The notes beneath the pieces were generated by a model. It had not been told where the DNA came from. It ran no database searches and saw nothing but the letters and a program-made list of their open reading frames with translations. DNA of 64,000 nt from Sciurus carolinensis (Eukaryota > Chordata > Mammalia > Rodentia > Sciuridae): positions 75,471,440 through 75,535,439 of the forward strand of contig NC_062232.1 in the NCBI RefSeq assembly GCF_902686445.1, written 5' to 3'. Positions within the stretch are counted from its first letter, which is position 1. Every line of letters begins with the position of its first letter. A program made the translations under genes and the position numbers. Shown piece after piece: positions 35,236 through 47,805 of this stretch.

Positions 35236-35524
35236 CCAGTATATGCCAAGGATTCCACCAAGACCAGAAGACAGGGGAAAGGCATGGGACAGATATCCCC
35301 TCAAAATCTTTGCAAGGGACTAACCTGATAACCCCTGTTTTGGACTTCTACTCTATGAAATTGTAAAATAATAAATTTCTCTTGTTTTCAGTCACCCAGT
35401 AATATATTTTATAAAAGCTATAGAAAATTAAAGAAGCTATCTATTCTACCAAGAGTTCACTGAGGAAATTTCAGCAGAAGGACTAAAAGGCAAAAAAAAA
35501 AAAAGTTGAATATAACAAAGTACA

Positions 35525-36020
35525 GATATTATAGTTTGAATGAACCCAAAAAACTCGTGTTCAATTTTTTTTTTTTTTTTTTTGGCAGTGCTGGGGATGG
35601 AACCCAGGGCCCTGTGTTTGGAAGGCAAGCACTCTACCAACTGAGCTATATCCCCAGCCCTCATATTCAAATTTAATCCCTACTAATACATTAGAAATTT
35701 AATCTGCTTATGATAATCTGAAGTGGGACCATTGTGAGGAAATTAAGGTTAAATTAAGCCAAAAGGATGAGATCCTAATGCAATGGACTACGACTCTGTA
35801 ATAAAAGAGAAATCTGAACTATGATGCTGTTTCTCACCATAAAATTCCCTGGGTCACCTTGGAACTTTGCAGAGAGTTCACACCAGCAAGAAGAACTTCA
35901 CTAAACGTGACTGCCCAGTCTTAAACTTTCCAGCCTTTAGAGGCATAAGCTAAAGTTCTTTACTTTATAAATCACCCAGTGTTTGGTATTTTACAATAGC
36001 AATAGATAATGGAGAATACC
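35525..36020 (+). mobile_element. Second MaLR LTR (MST/MLT1-like), interrupted by an ID SINE
   Basis: Starts 'ATTATAGTTTGAATG', and continues after the SINE with 'GATAATCTGAAGTGGGACCA', 'GTTTCTCACCATAAAATTCC', 'CTTTCCAGCCTTTAGAGGCA' and a 3' part 'CACCCAGTGTTTGGTATTTT' typical of MaLR LTR ends. Confidence 0.6.
35569..35660 (-). mobile_element. ID SINE
   Basis: Poly-T then 'GCAGTGCTGGGGATGGAACC', 'CAGGGCCCTGTGTTTGGAAG' and 'CTCTACCAACTGAGCTATAT'. The body is close to the ID consensus and so relatively young. Flanks CGTGTTCAA / CATATTCAA may be the target duplication. Confidence 0.92.
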
Positions 36021-36351
36021 ATATTTATGTTCTATGGTCTGACAGATTCTAAATGATATACAGAAACAGTGGAAGGATAAAGGACAGAGAAGGGAAAACA
36101 GTTATCTCACTGATTTTCTTCTATGTAGATGGTAGTCATATGATATCACTTAAGACTGACAAGCCAACAAGTTAAAAGGTTTTATAAAATTATTTTTTAA
36201 AGTAACTTTAGAACAAAAAATAAGCATTTTAAATATGAAAGAAGTATAGAAAAATGAATGGAATAAGGATACATTAAGAAACACAATACTAGATAATGCA
36301 TATAACAAAACCATTTGAGTTCAATCAAACAATAGGTAAATCAGTAAATTT

Positions 36352-36430
36352 AAATTGGCTTAACTCATATACTGAAAACATTTCAGATTAAAATTGGCTT
36401 AACTCACATATTAAAACATTTTTCAGATTA
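36352..36430 (+). repeat. Tandem duplication, 39-40 bp x 2
   Basis: Units 36352-36390 and 36391-36430 both run from AAATTGGCTTAACTCA to CAGATTA, with a few differences. Lies next to a weak L1M endonuclease-region relic (36430-36600). Confidence 0.9.
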
Positions 36431-36779
36431 GTTCACAAAGAAGAAAGTTACAACTCTAGCTATATAGGAAACTCACTTAACAAAGTAACGGAAAAGCTAA
36501 AATAAAGAGATGGCAAAGGCATATTAGGCAATGAGAAAGTGATGTTTATGATCCTAATGTCACAGCAAGTACAACTCAAGCCAAAATACATTAAACACAG
36601 CAACCATCCTCATGGAGCAGAAACTGTAGATGATGCCAAGAGAAATAGAAGCACAGTAACAATAGGAAGCTTGAAAACACCTGTACAGAGTCAGTAATTT
36701 CTGCATCAATGCTGCATATAAAATAATTTCAAAATCACAGTTGTTTACACATTTTTTTTCTTTCTCACAGAATAAAACA

Positions 36780-38610
36780 ACACTAAGCTTCTGGCTGCAG
36801 GTTAGTTTGACAGCTCTAGGCAATACCAGGTACATAATTTGCAGAGTCCAGTGCAAAATGAAACTGTGAGTCCAAATTTTCAGAAACCAAGGGGAAATGT
36901 GTTATTAAAGGTAGTAAAATATAATGATTTTTCCTTTAGAAAACTTTTCACTTTAAAGAAATTCTACTACTTATAAAATGTAATAGTAATAATGATACAT
37001 CAATAACAACATAATCTTACACATTGTAAAAATATGCTGGTAATGTAATTGTACATAGTACAATAAATAATGTTTCATTAGTTTGATATTTTATTGATGA
37101 CAAGATTTGTTTTGTCATAGCAGTCTTCAAATTTATTAATTAAGATATAAAATATGTGCTATTAGAAATTTTATTTTTATCAATATATTTAACAGTAATA
37201 ACAGTTACTTGGGACAAAAGCAAAACTGCAAATAAATTTATATTTATATTTTATTGAGAAATTTTCTGCTGATGCAATGATTACTGGTGCTATTAAGAAC
37301 ATTTTATAGGCTGACAACACTAACATAAATTTCTAATCCAATTATTTCAAAATAAAAATTTTAGCTTATGTAGCCTATTATTTTTACATAACAATTTCTC
37401 TAAAAATTTTACTCTTAATACAAACCAGCATCATGTATTTCTGAATTAAATTTTAAACATAAATTTATAACAATGGAATTTTAATATTTCCTTGATATTT
37501 CTTATAGCTTTTGTGGTTCATCCAACGAAACAAAAGTGGTTTCTTGATTTGTACAAAATTCAAAACAAATACTTCATTCTATTGCTATATTTTCAATTTT
37601 GAGGAAAATATAATTTTAAAATTGTTTTCATTAGTAATTGATTCTTTATAAAATGCATATAAAAATAATTTATCTTCCATATAATTACTTAAAATTTAAT
37701 TACAATTCTTAGCTGTGGACATTTGGCTCAGAATGTTGCAGCATTTTTTTCAAAACCAGAAAATAAAAAGTCTGATGAATTCAAATCAATCCTTGATATG
37801 CATTATAATGTTCATATGCAAGTTTACATTTTGTAATAATTTACTCTGGAAGTTTATTGCTTGTGCACTGGCAATTCCTACCCCAGCACTCAGACTGGAA
37901 AGTTAATCTTTGTGCAGATGCCACAGCAGCTGGCTCCTGGAATGTACAAATAGGCAGTTCCCTACCATAGGTTGGTTTTGCCTCCATGAAAAGATTCTCC
38001 CTCTCCCACAGCTACTGTCACTGCTATTTTTGTATCCATTGCTACCACCAACCTGGGCCCAGGTCCCAGCTTGGCTACTCCCTCAAATTGTTGCCATGCA
38101 CACGACAGAGGCCAACACAAGGTTTTGGTATGCATGTAGCTTGTCAGGCTTGCAGATCCAATTCCTAGCTTGTGCACACACTGCTGCCCAGTTTATCTCC
38201 TGGGATTATATACATGCACCAGTATCCCACTGGATTTCACTTACCAAACACAAGTTCAAAGATAAAATGTTAACATTTTCAATAAAAGAGCAAAACCAAA
38301 TTTACACAGAAAAAAGACTGTCCTGGCTCTGGACTACAGTTTGGATTCAGTCTGTTCCATTGTTCTTTATCTTGAAGCTTAGTGTAAAGTGACAATAACT
38401 CTCTGGGCTTTTGCTTCTCATGGAAGCTCATTGAATATTTCATAGGTTGATGACATTAGGATAACCCACTTATTTCAAAATAAAAAAAATAATGTATTTA
38501 GCCTATGAATTTTACAGAAAAATTTTTCTTAAAATATTTTAGTCTGTGTACAAACCAGTTTCATGTAATTCTGAATTTGATTTTAAATGTGAAATCATAT
38601 GAAAGCAAAA
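36780..38610. mobile_element. Ancient unclassified repeat with an internal direct repeat
   Basis: Bases 37310-37465 and 38445-38600 are diverged direct copies (shared 'TTATTTCAAAATAAAAA', 'TAGCCTAT', 'TACAAACCAG', 'TCATGTA', 'CTGAATT'), about 1.13 kb apart. They enclose a GC-richer section (37870-38240) with an open 160-codon frame (37910-38392) that has no recognisable domain. Bases 36810-36870 ('GTACATAATTTGCAGAGTCC') resemble a frequent old mammalian repeat. This could be a relic LTR element or a DNA transposon; I cannot choose. Confidence 0.4.
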
Positions 38611-38879
38611 TAGCAAGTCAAATCATGTAAGCATGTTTCAAGGTTCTTATGTCACATCCATAACCATCACATTGTCTCAAGTCACATGGCTACGTTTCAT
38701 GTCACTGAGATGGGTAAATGTACTCTACTCACAGTAGGAGATACTAGAGGCACTACATAGTTACATAGGACTGTGTAATACTAAACCATAGTAGTAAAAA
38801 ATTATGATCAATGATCCACTGTGATCATATAAATAGTCTTAGTTAAAAGGGGTTAGTACACAGAAATATAAGAATATAG

Positions 38880-40290
38880 AAAATACAAAGGACATAATTA
38901 ATAATGAAAATATAGTGTGTGTCATCATTTATACTGCAGTGACAAAGAATATACTTTCTTTTCAAACACAGATTCATAACAATTGACCATATATTGTCAT
39001 AAAGAAAACCCCCAGTAAGTTGCATAATAGAAGATAAAATAAAAATATTTTATAATAAAAATTCAATAAAACTAGAAATTAGTAAAACCTTTCTTGTTAT
39101 TTCTTTCTTTTTCTTTTTTATTGTAAAAAATGGGGTACAACTCATTTCTCTGGTTGTACATGAAGTAGAGGCATACCATTTGTGTAATCATGTATTTACA
39201 TAGGTCAATGATATTTGATTCATTCAGTTATTTTTCCTTCCCCCCACCCCTCCCACCCCTATTTTTCCTCTATGTAGTCCATTCTTCCTCCATTCTTGCC
39301 TCCCTCCCACCCCCATTATGTATCATCATCCACTTAACAGCGAGATCATTAGTCCTTTGGTTTTTGGGGATTGGCTTATCTCACTTAGCATGATATTCTC
39401 CACTTTCATCCATTTGCCTACAAATGCCATAATTTTATCATTCGTTATGGCTGAGTAATATTCCATTGTGTATATATACCACAGTTTCTTTATTCATTCA
39501 TCTTTTAAAGGGCATCTAGGTTGGTTCCAAAATCTGGTTATTGTGAATTGAGCAGCTATGAACATTGACGTGGCTGTATCACTGTAGTATTCTGATTTGA
39601 AGTCCTTTGGGTATAGGCCAAGGAGTGGGATAGCTGGGTCAAATGGTGGTTCCATTCCAAGTTTTCTAAGGAATCTCCACACTGCTTTCTAGAGTGACTG
39701 CACTAATTTGCAGCCCCACCAGCAATGTGTGAGTGTACCTTTTTCCCCACATCCTCGCCAATACCTATTGTTGCTTGTATTCTTGATAATCGCCATTCTA
39801 ATTGGGGTGAATGGAATCTTAGTGTAGTTTTGATTTGCATTTCTCTTATTACTAGAGATGTTGAACATTTTTTCATATGTTTGTTGATTGCTTGTAGATG
39901 TTCTTCTGTGAAGTGTCTGTTCATTTCCTTAGCCCATTTGTTGATTGGGTTATTTGCATTCTTGGTGTAGAGTTTTTTGAGTTCTTTATAGATTCTGGAG
40001 TTCAGTGCTGTATCTGAAGTATGTGTGGCAAAGATTTTCTCCCATTCTGTAGGCTTTCTCTTCACATTGCTGATACTTTCCTCTGCTGAGAAAAAGCTTT
40101 TTAGTTTGAGTCTATCCCAATTATTGAGTGATTTTAAACTGGAAATGTAATGTCTCTATTTAAAAAATCAGGTAAAGCATAAAGTAAACTTAAATTTAAA
40201 GTATCTGAAAGCTATGGATAATAAAAAAAACTGCAAATTAGAATCTGTGCAATAAAATTAAAATATAACCTGAGAAAAATGTTAGCCTTA
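38880..40290 (+). mobile_element. Ancient L1M ORF2 fragment, split by a young L1
   Basis: 38920-39090 ('AAAGAATATACTTTCTTTTC', 'ATTGACCATATATTGTCATA') and 40130-40290 follow the L1M endonuclease-to-RT order. The young minus-strand L1 lies between them. Confidence 0.42.
39096..40129 (-). mobile_element. Young sciurid L1, 5'-truncated
   Basis: T-rich tail, reversed 3' UTR (C-rich tract 39239-39315), then about 800 bp of ORF2 C-terminus. Open minus-strand pieces 39494-39682 and 39703-40065 encode ORF2 residues including LLGLYPKD and [14 protein letters not shown]; a frameshift separates them near 39690. Truncated at 40129. Flanks near 39067 ('AAACTAGAAAT') and 40136 ('AAACTGGAAAT') may be the target duplication. 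Confidence 0.9.
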
Positions 40291-40659
40291 AATATTAGGC
40301 CAATAAAAATGCACGAAAAAAATAGTACTCTAATATCACAGTGAAGTGATAGGAAGCAAACACAGCATGGAGAGTCAGAAAGGTATCATAGAAAAGGAAA
40401 AAGCATACTCCAACTTCAGTCATGGATCCCTGATTGAGGAGGAACTATAAAATTGTCAGGAAAATATCAACAACCTCTATTAGAAGAGCACACCAGTAAT
40501 CCTTACTATGGGAGAATTCCACAGTCCTCACAGGGTTTAAATCCAGCCTGTGTTACCCGGGCTCTGAGTTTGGTAGATACCTGGGCTCTGAGTGGCTACT
40601 TTGTTAAGAAGGAATTCACATTGTATCTTTTGCCACATGACCTGCAAAACTCAAGGTGA

Positions 40660-41880
40660 TATAACAGCTACTGCTGGATTCAGCCCTGCCTTAGTGGATG
40701 TAGTTGCTCCTCTGAAGCATCCAAAAGCTTTTTTCCTCTGACAGAGTGAAGGACAAGGCCTTCAATATCCTTCAGTTCCAGAAGACATGACTAGCAGAGC
40801 CAAAATCCTAGGGCCATCTGTACTTAGCCTGTGTCCTTCAGCTCCAATACAATGGATATCAGTACCATAACCCCAAGCTTTACTTACTTTCAGTCCATGG
40901 CACCTAGAAAAATCTCAATATCTAAAGAACTTGGACTATAGCTACTGGTGTCCAAAGTCCCATTATGAAATACATTTGTCCCCGGGGACATGAAAGAAAA
41001 TCATTTCTTTGTCCCTCAGCTGTAGGGACACAAAATCCAGTGCCACAAATTTTGGCATCACCAACGCTCACCCTCTGAGACCAGGTGTGTATACCATCCA
41101 TGTTCTGTAGTTCCTGGACTATGGCTACCAGCACATCAAGCCATGGTGCTACCCATGCTTGCTCATCAGATCCAGGACCATAGCTACAAGTGCCGCAAAC
41201 CTTAAACATACCCACGTGTCTTATCCCACATGTCTTAAGACATGTCTCCTCTGCCTTGAGACCATCGTTTCTGGTGCAAAAAAATCCCTGGTTTCATCTG
41301 AACTCACTTAATAGAACCTAGAAGAGTATGTTTTTACTTCCTCAAACATGAGATCATGATTCCGGTGCCACAGAACACAGAATCACCTATACTTTTCCCC
41401 TAAGACTTAGAGAAACCCCCATCCATGTACTCTACCTCCAGGATTGCAGCTACCAATGTGACAAGCACTTTCACCAGTAATGTTCATCCACAGAGATATG
41501 GAGAAGGTTTTCCTCACATCCTGTTGCTCTTGGTCTATGGGTGCTGAAGTCATAACCCCTGATCCCCTTAACTTGCATTGTGGCACCTGCAGATGGTACC
41601 CTCTATATCCTACAGCAACAGAACCACAGCTGCTATTGTCACAAGCCCCACCACTATTAGCATTTGAATCCACATGGTGTGAGGGCACACACCTTTGGAA
41701 ACCAATGTCCGTTGTAAAGCCCACAACTACATTCATGAACAATTATAGTGAAGACTACTGAAGCATTCATAGACAATGCAGACTTTGATTACTGATGAAG
41801 AAATCACATGGAGGGTGCACTTTTCACCTCACACATAATCAAAGTCAAAACCACAACACACTGATAACCATATATCTCAT
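40660..41880 (+). mobile_element. Probable ancient L1M 5' UTR
   Basis: About 1.2 kb of GC-richer sequence with degenerate repeats of the type 'GGACTATGGCTACCAGCA', 'GGACCATAGCTACAAGTG' and 'GGATTGCAGCTACCAATG'. It precedes recognisable L1M ORF1 in the same orientation. Internally repetitive CCA/GCTACC-rich 5' UTRs occur in old L1M families. The left edge is uncertain; 40291-40659 shows nothing I can name. Confidence 0.45.
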
Positions 41881-43890
41881 CTAAACAAAATTTGTTCCTA
41901 TGAGAGCTACTTCATAAAATAGGAAGAGGTTACTATCATAACAGATAAATGGGCAACAATATGGGGATACAAGAAACATGGAAAAAAGAAGAAATTGACA
42001 CTCCCACAGGAACACAATAGCTCTAAGAAATGACTTCCAATCTAAGGAAAACTCTGAAATATGTGAAAAAAGAAGTTAAACAATTATGCTAATAAAACTC
42101 TATGAGACACAAGAAAATACAGATAGGCAATACACTGAAATAAAAAGTTCAACAAAGAAATAAATATCATAAAAAGGAATCAATCAGAAATGTTAGCACT
42201 GTAAAGTTCAAATGATAAAATTTATAATCGAGAGCTTCTATACCAGATTAGAAAAAACAAAAGAAAGAATTTATGAGCTTGAGGAGAGACCTTTATAATA
42301 ACCAAATCCAACAAAATATAAAACAAAGAAAATGAATTGAAGAGAATGAAGGAAGTATATGAGACATCTGGGACATCATTAAGTAAATAGGACTTCACAT
42401 AATGGAAATTTCAGTAGGAGAAAATGAAAAAGAAAGTGAAATTTTATTTGATGAAATAATAGCTGAAAACTTCCCAAGCATTCAAAGAGATATAGATATC
42501 CTGATACAAGAACTCAAAGGATGCCAATTAGATTCAATCACCAAAAAAGAAGAAAAAGGGGGAGAAAAGCTTTTACAAGACATATTGTAGCCATAAAAAT
42601 GAAATTGTGTCATTTTCTGGCAATTGAATGAGACTGAAGAACATCATGCTAAGTGAAATAAGCTAGACTCAAAAACCAAGGGTTGAATGTTTTCTCTCAT
42701 TTGCAGAAACTAGACCAAAATAAGAAAAAAAAAATTGTGAGACACTATGAAAATAGAAGGAAGATCAGTGAAGTAGAAGAAAGGAATAGATGGGGTAGAA
42801 GAAGGGATGAGAAAAGGGAGGAATTGCAGAATGAAATTGACCAGATTAATATGTACATATATGAGTATACCACAGTGAATTTCACCTTTATGTATGTCTA
42901 TAAAGCAGTGATTTTAAAAAGTCACTAAAGAAATAGAAGGAAAACCAGGAGAGTACAGGAAGGGAAACAGGGAGAGGGAGTAGGGGAGGGAAAGAGGAAG
43001 TACTTGGGTCCAAAATGGAGCAAATTTTATGCCATGCACATATGATTATGTCAAAATGAACTCAATATTATGTATTATTATAGTTCATTAATAAAAACAT
43101 TTAAAAAGAACAACTATTGAAAAAAGTGCAGCAGAAACAATTCTAATAACAGCAATAGAAAAGCATGGAATCACATGTGGGAATTGTCATTATATTATCA
43201 ACAGATTTCTTAGTAGAAAACTTAAGAAATGAGATGATATATTCAAAGTCCTGAAAGAAAAAAAGAAAGAAAAAAAAAAACAGCCAAAAATACTTTAATT
43301 CCAAAGCTCTTCTTCAGAAATAAAGGAGAAATAGTTTTTTGAAGATAAGCAGAAAATGTAATCCTTACTACCAAATCAGCCCTACAAGGACTGCTTAAGG
43401 AAGTTATACAATACAAACATGGATGGCAACAGCATTCATGAAAACAGAAATGTACAAAACTCATTATCAGGAAATGTTCACAAAATATAGAAAAGAATCA
43501 AAGTTTATCATGGCATGTTTGTATAAATATGTCAAAATTACTCTCATGTATATATAAAAACAACAAATAAAAACTTACCATGGCAGAATATTAAATAAGT
43601 GGTAGGACATTTTCCATGCTAGATCAGATATTAGGCCACATTTGAGTCTCAGTAAAGTTTTAAAAATTGAAATTATGTAATGTATTTTCTTAGAACACAA
43701 CAAAAAACAAACAATAACAAGAGGAACAATGGAAATATGCAAATACATAGATATTGGACAACATGTTTCTGAATGACTACTAGGAAAATGAAGAAATGGA
43801 AAGGAAAATAACAAAATTCTTCAAGTAAATATAAGTGGAAACACAACATAACAAAATCTGTGGGATTCAAAAAAGGCATCATTAAGAGGG
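41881..43890 (+). mobile_element. Ancient L1M ORF1 and part of ORF2, interrupted
   Basis: ORF1-like sequence runs 42200-42590 ('GAGCTTGAGGAGAGACCTTT'; the open 62-codon frame 42402-42590 reads SENEKESEI-type ORF1 residues followed by ENFPSIQRDID) and resumes 43118-43480 ('GATGATATATTCAAAGTCCT', 'CTGCTTAAGGAAGTTATACA') as the ORF1 C-terminal domain. Bases 43560-43890 match the ORF2 endonuclease end ('GTGGAAACACAACATAACAA'), so about 600 bp of ORF2 start is missing. Many stops. Confidence 0.65.
42592..43117 (+). mobile_element. Dimeric L1 3' UTR copy inserted in L1M ORF1
   Basis: Last codons of ORF2 (42615-42690, 'CATCATGCTAAGTGAAATAA') followed by module 1 (42760-42915) and module 2 (42935-43095), then an A-rich tail. 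It separates the two halves of L1M ORF1. Confidence 0.75.
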
Positions 43891-43894
43891 GTAA

Positions 43895-44105
43895 AATACC
43901 TATGCATGGTGGTTCATGCCTGCAATGCCAGCTGCTTGGGAGGCTGAGGCAGGAGGATCATGAGTTCAAGGCCAGCCTCAGCAACTTAGTGAGGCCCTTA
44001 GCAACTCAGCAAGACCCTGTCTCTGTATAAAATATTTAAAAAGGGCTGGTGATTTGTTTCAGTTGTAAAGTGCCCTTGGGTTCAATCCCTGGTACCAAAA
44101 GTGTG
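43895..44105 (+). mobile_element. B1-dID dimeric SINE
   Basis: Nearly complete: B1 half 'GCATGGTGGTTCATGCCTGC', 'GGGAGGCTGAGGCAGGAGGA', 'CAAGGCCAGCCTCAGCAACT'; ID half 'GGGCTGGTGATTTGTTTCAG', 'CCTTGGGTTCAATCCCTGGT'. Confidence 0.93.
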
Positions 44106-46285
44106 GTAGGGGATGAATAATGTTTTGAGTCCAGGAGGGAGAAGGTTGATTTCGTGAGCTTATTGACTTCACTGTGTAGTTTTTAGGGAGATATAGCCTT
44201 TTGTTCAGATACCTTTTGTTAGTAGGTATTTTCTCTTTGACAAGTCAGTGACCCCAGATTGGAATTCTTCAGTTTTCTGACTGAAATATAAGCCTAACAC
44301 TTGCGGAGTTGAATGTAGAATGATGACTGGGAGATTTCAGTGTCCAGTTTGGAGGCTGTCACTTACTCTATTCACTCCTGTTTTTAACATCTCACATGTA
44401 TCTTGAATTATTATTATTCCTGATTTCCTTAGTGGAGAGTTTATCTGGGTCAGTCTCTACAAACATAAAATCTCAAGCACACTGTTAGGGATGGGTAAGT
44501 TTGGAAGAAGGTCTACCTACATGGGGTTAGGAAGCAAAATGGTGATTCCCATATCATTTTTTTTAAATTGAACTTTCTTTTTTCCAGCCTTGTTTTATAT
44601 TTTTGTCCTCTAAGTAACCTTGCACTCCTGCCTTCCAATAGACATGCAAGACTATTCTGAGTCCTTTTATGAGCTCTTTGTGGGTAACAGCTTGCTTTTT
44701 GTTGACCTTTTCCTGCAGAGCAAGGTTTCAATTTTCTTTTGTCATCAAAGTTAGTTAGTTGTTATTATGCCATTTGCTTTCTCCAAAGTTGTTTACATAT
44801 ATCATTGATCATCTATTTGTGTGTTTTCTTTTTATGTGGTTATGTTCCTTTATTTCTTTACTGATGCCTAAAAGGACACAATATAAATGTGTATGTTAAA
44901 TTAACTGTTTTAATTCATTCTATGACAATAAAATCTCAAATAATGAATCTGCTTGTTTTCTGTACATTTTTCTGATTGTTTTCTCCATCACCATTATCTC
45001 ATGAATAAGTTCCTTTCACATAGACTACCCTGAAGTGGAAACAAAGATTAAAAGTGAATAGGTTACCTAAATGACAAATGAAGACTTTATCCTGCATTCT
45101 TGCAAAAATAGTCCATTTGCTCCATTAGACTAGATAATTGTAGCCTAAGAGAAGGGAAGAAAAGGTAGAGTGGTGATGGAAATTTTTAGTGAGTGAATCA
45201 GGTAGCAAAAGTGAAGAAATCTTTCTTGATTATGATGAATAAATTTTACTTGAGTATGAATTCTTCACTGACTCAGAAGTAACTAGATAACAGTCCTAGA
45301 CATTTGTAAATAAGGGAAAATGTATGGGTGTATGGGATTTTCAAAAAGAGAAAGCGAGACCCTTACCTCTAATACAGGAAACTAAAGATAATCATTTTTA
45401 AATCTTTTAAGGGGCACCAGTGGTAAAAGCATCATTTTTAAAAAGTTATTATAATATCAATATATGACCCAAAATTATTTTATCAAGTTTGAGACTCCTT
45501 TCTTAGAAAAAAACATTAGTAAACTAAGAAAAGAAATATATTTGCATAACATGGCAAAGCATATTGTACTAAATGGAAAAGTATACACAAGAAGAAATCC
45601 TACTGAACCTAGAAACTATATAAGGAAGGCCATTTGAAGTGTTAGAAAAGTTGCATAGTCATTCAGGAAAAAAATTAAATTAGAATCATAATTTACACAA
45701 TCAACAAAATAAATAATTTTATAAGGTACAATTCAACTTTCAAAAGTATAGAATATATTGAGGACTATTTTTATAATTCTAGAGTGAAGGAAACTTTCCA
45801 GAACAAAGCATATAACATAGTGCTTATAATAAAACTAAATGACAGATTTGTTTAAACTTAAAGGCACAATTTCTTTTGTGAATAATATCAGAATCAAAAA
45901 ATTAAAACAAAATAGAACAAATTCATGGCACTGAATGAGACATCTTACATAAAAACTAGAATTAATACCCATATCTTATCAACATATCCTAATACAAAGG
46001 AAAAATGAACAACTAAGCAGGAAATTATATTAATAGTATATAAGTGATTATATAATCATTCATATGAGAAAAGTCCTTTTAGTGGTATTAAACTCATTCA
46101 AGCGTCATAAGACTTCTATGATGTTAGCACCTGTACAATCTCATTATTCATGTAAAAGAATTGAAGAAGCAAATGGTAAAATGCCCCAAGGTAGAAAGAA
46201 AACACACATTGAATCAATTTTGATATATTGTGTGATATAAGAATTGAATTCCATTACTCTAAATGTGGGAACCCAGATTTCCCAG
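44106..46285. other. No recognised feature
   Basis: 2.2 kb of AT-rich DNA. A slightly GC-richer stretch at 44120-44780 has no coding or repeat identity that I can name. Bases 45500-46130 are A-rich with no family match. Confidence 0.4.
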
Positions 46286-46289
46286 CAGT

Positions 46290-47800
46290 AGTTATTAAAG
46301 AAACTACTTTCCCCAATGTGTTTTCATGGCAACTTTGCTGTACTGTTTGCAAACATATGGATTTACTTCTGGCTTCTTCATTCTGTTCCATTTGTATGTG
46401 TGTGTATGCCACTACCACACGGTTTTGGTTATTATAGGTTTTCAGTACCATTTAAAGTCAGGTAGGGGCTTCTGTAGTTCCATACAATGTTAAAGATTGT
46501 TTTCTCTATTTCTGTGAAGAATTTCATTGGCATTGAACATGGAAGATAAGATAATATGGTGTAGAATTCACATTTTAAAATTATTACTTATTCCAATTCA
46601 AGATAACAGAATATCTTTCAATTAGCTAGTGTTTTCATTTTTTTTCATCGTTGTTACACAGAATACATCATAGAGATTTTACAACTTCTCAGTTAAATTT
46701 ATTCCTAAGAATGTAAATTTTTATAACTATAGAAAGTGGGTTTGCTTTCTTAATTTCTTTTTTGAGATCATTCACTAGTGGAGTATAGAAATGCTACTAC
46801 ATTTTGTACATTTATTTTGTAACCTACAACTTTACAGAATGCATTTATTAGTTTTAACAATTTTTAGTGGAATCTATAGAGTTTTCTACAATAGATAGAT
46901 TGTGTCATCTGCAAACAAATAACATAGCTTCCTTAATTCCATCTTGGAAACTTTTTTCTCTCAAAGAATATCTCTCACTAGGACATCCAGTAATATCCTA
47001 AATAGACATGGTAAAATTGGATATTTTTGTCTTGTTCCAGAACTTAGAGAAAATCTTTAAACTTTTCCCTATTCAGTTTGTTGTTAGCTGTGAGTTTATT
47101 ATATGTGGTCTGTACTGTGTTGAGGTACTTTCCTTCCATACTTAATTTGCTCAGAGTTTTTATCATTAAGTGATTTTAAATTTCATCAAATGCTTTTTCT
47201 GCATCTATTGAGATCATCATGTTTTTTTGTCTTTCGTTTTGTTAAAATAACATAATACTTTTATTTTTCTGTGTTTAACCACACTTGCATCTCTAGAATG
47301 AATGCTGCTTGATCATAATGAATAATTTTTAATGTGGTGATGAATTTAGTTTGCTAATATTTTGTGAAAGATTTTTACATCTAAATTTGTCAATTATATT
47401 GACCTGTAGTTTTCTTTTTTTTGTTGTGTTCCTGTTTGATTTGGGCTTAAAAGTAATACTGCCCTCATAATAGTCTGGAGGAACTTCTTCTTTTGACAAG
47501 AAAGTATATAATTACCAGAAGAAAACATATGAAACATGGGAAATGCTTTATTACATTGATTTGGAAAAGTATTTTTTGGATAAGACCTCAGACAAAAAGG
47601 AAACAAAAGTACAATGGGTAAATGGGATTACATCAAACTAAAAAGCTTCTGTTCAACAAAGGAAACAACAGATAAAAGAAGACCTACATAATAGGAGAAA
47701 AATATTTGAAACTATATATGTGAAATGGTGTCGAAATGCAGAAGGATCTAAACAACATCAAAAACAAAAAGCACATTATTAAAAACTGGGAACAGGGCAC
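46290..47800. mobile_element. Ancient L1M with inverted halves (old 5' inversion)
   Basis: 46290-47500 is reverse-strand L1M ORF2 ('CTGTTCCATTTGTATGTGTG', 'GGTTTTGGTTATTATAGGTT', 'CAAATGCTTTTTCTGCATCT' at about 47188, equivalent to the DAEKAFD region). 47505-47800 is forward-strand L1M ORF2 just downstream of that interval ('GGGATTACATCAAACTAAAA', 'GCTTCTGTTCAACAAAGGAA'). This head-to-head order fits an old twin-priming event. The 3' end is lost or interrupted by an ID SINE. Confidence 0.62.
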
Positions 47801-47805
47801 TGGGG

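Larger units (their letters stand above)
34455..35425 (+). mobile_element. MaLR LTR (MLT1-like), split
   Basis: The first half 34455-34683 has 'GGAGTTTAAATTGTACCCTT', 'GAGTCTTTGCAAATGTAATC' and 'CCATGTGAAGATGGAGGCAG'. The second half 35236-35425 has 'GCCAAGGATTCCACCAAGAC', 'GTTTTGGACTTCTACTCTAT' and the AATAAATTTCTCTTGTTTTC polyadenylation part. The halves join cleanly across the LTR inserted at 34684-35235. Confidence 0.75.

Noticed and set aside
37910..38392. 160-codon frame as a possible gene
   Set aside because: It lies in an old repeat-like core, starts without any promoter context, and overlapping frames on the same and opposite strand are open as well, as expected from GC-richer sequence with few stops. 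No domain recognised.
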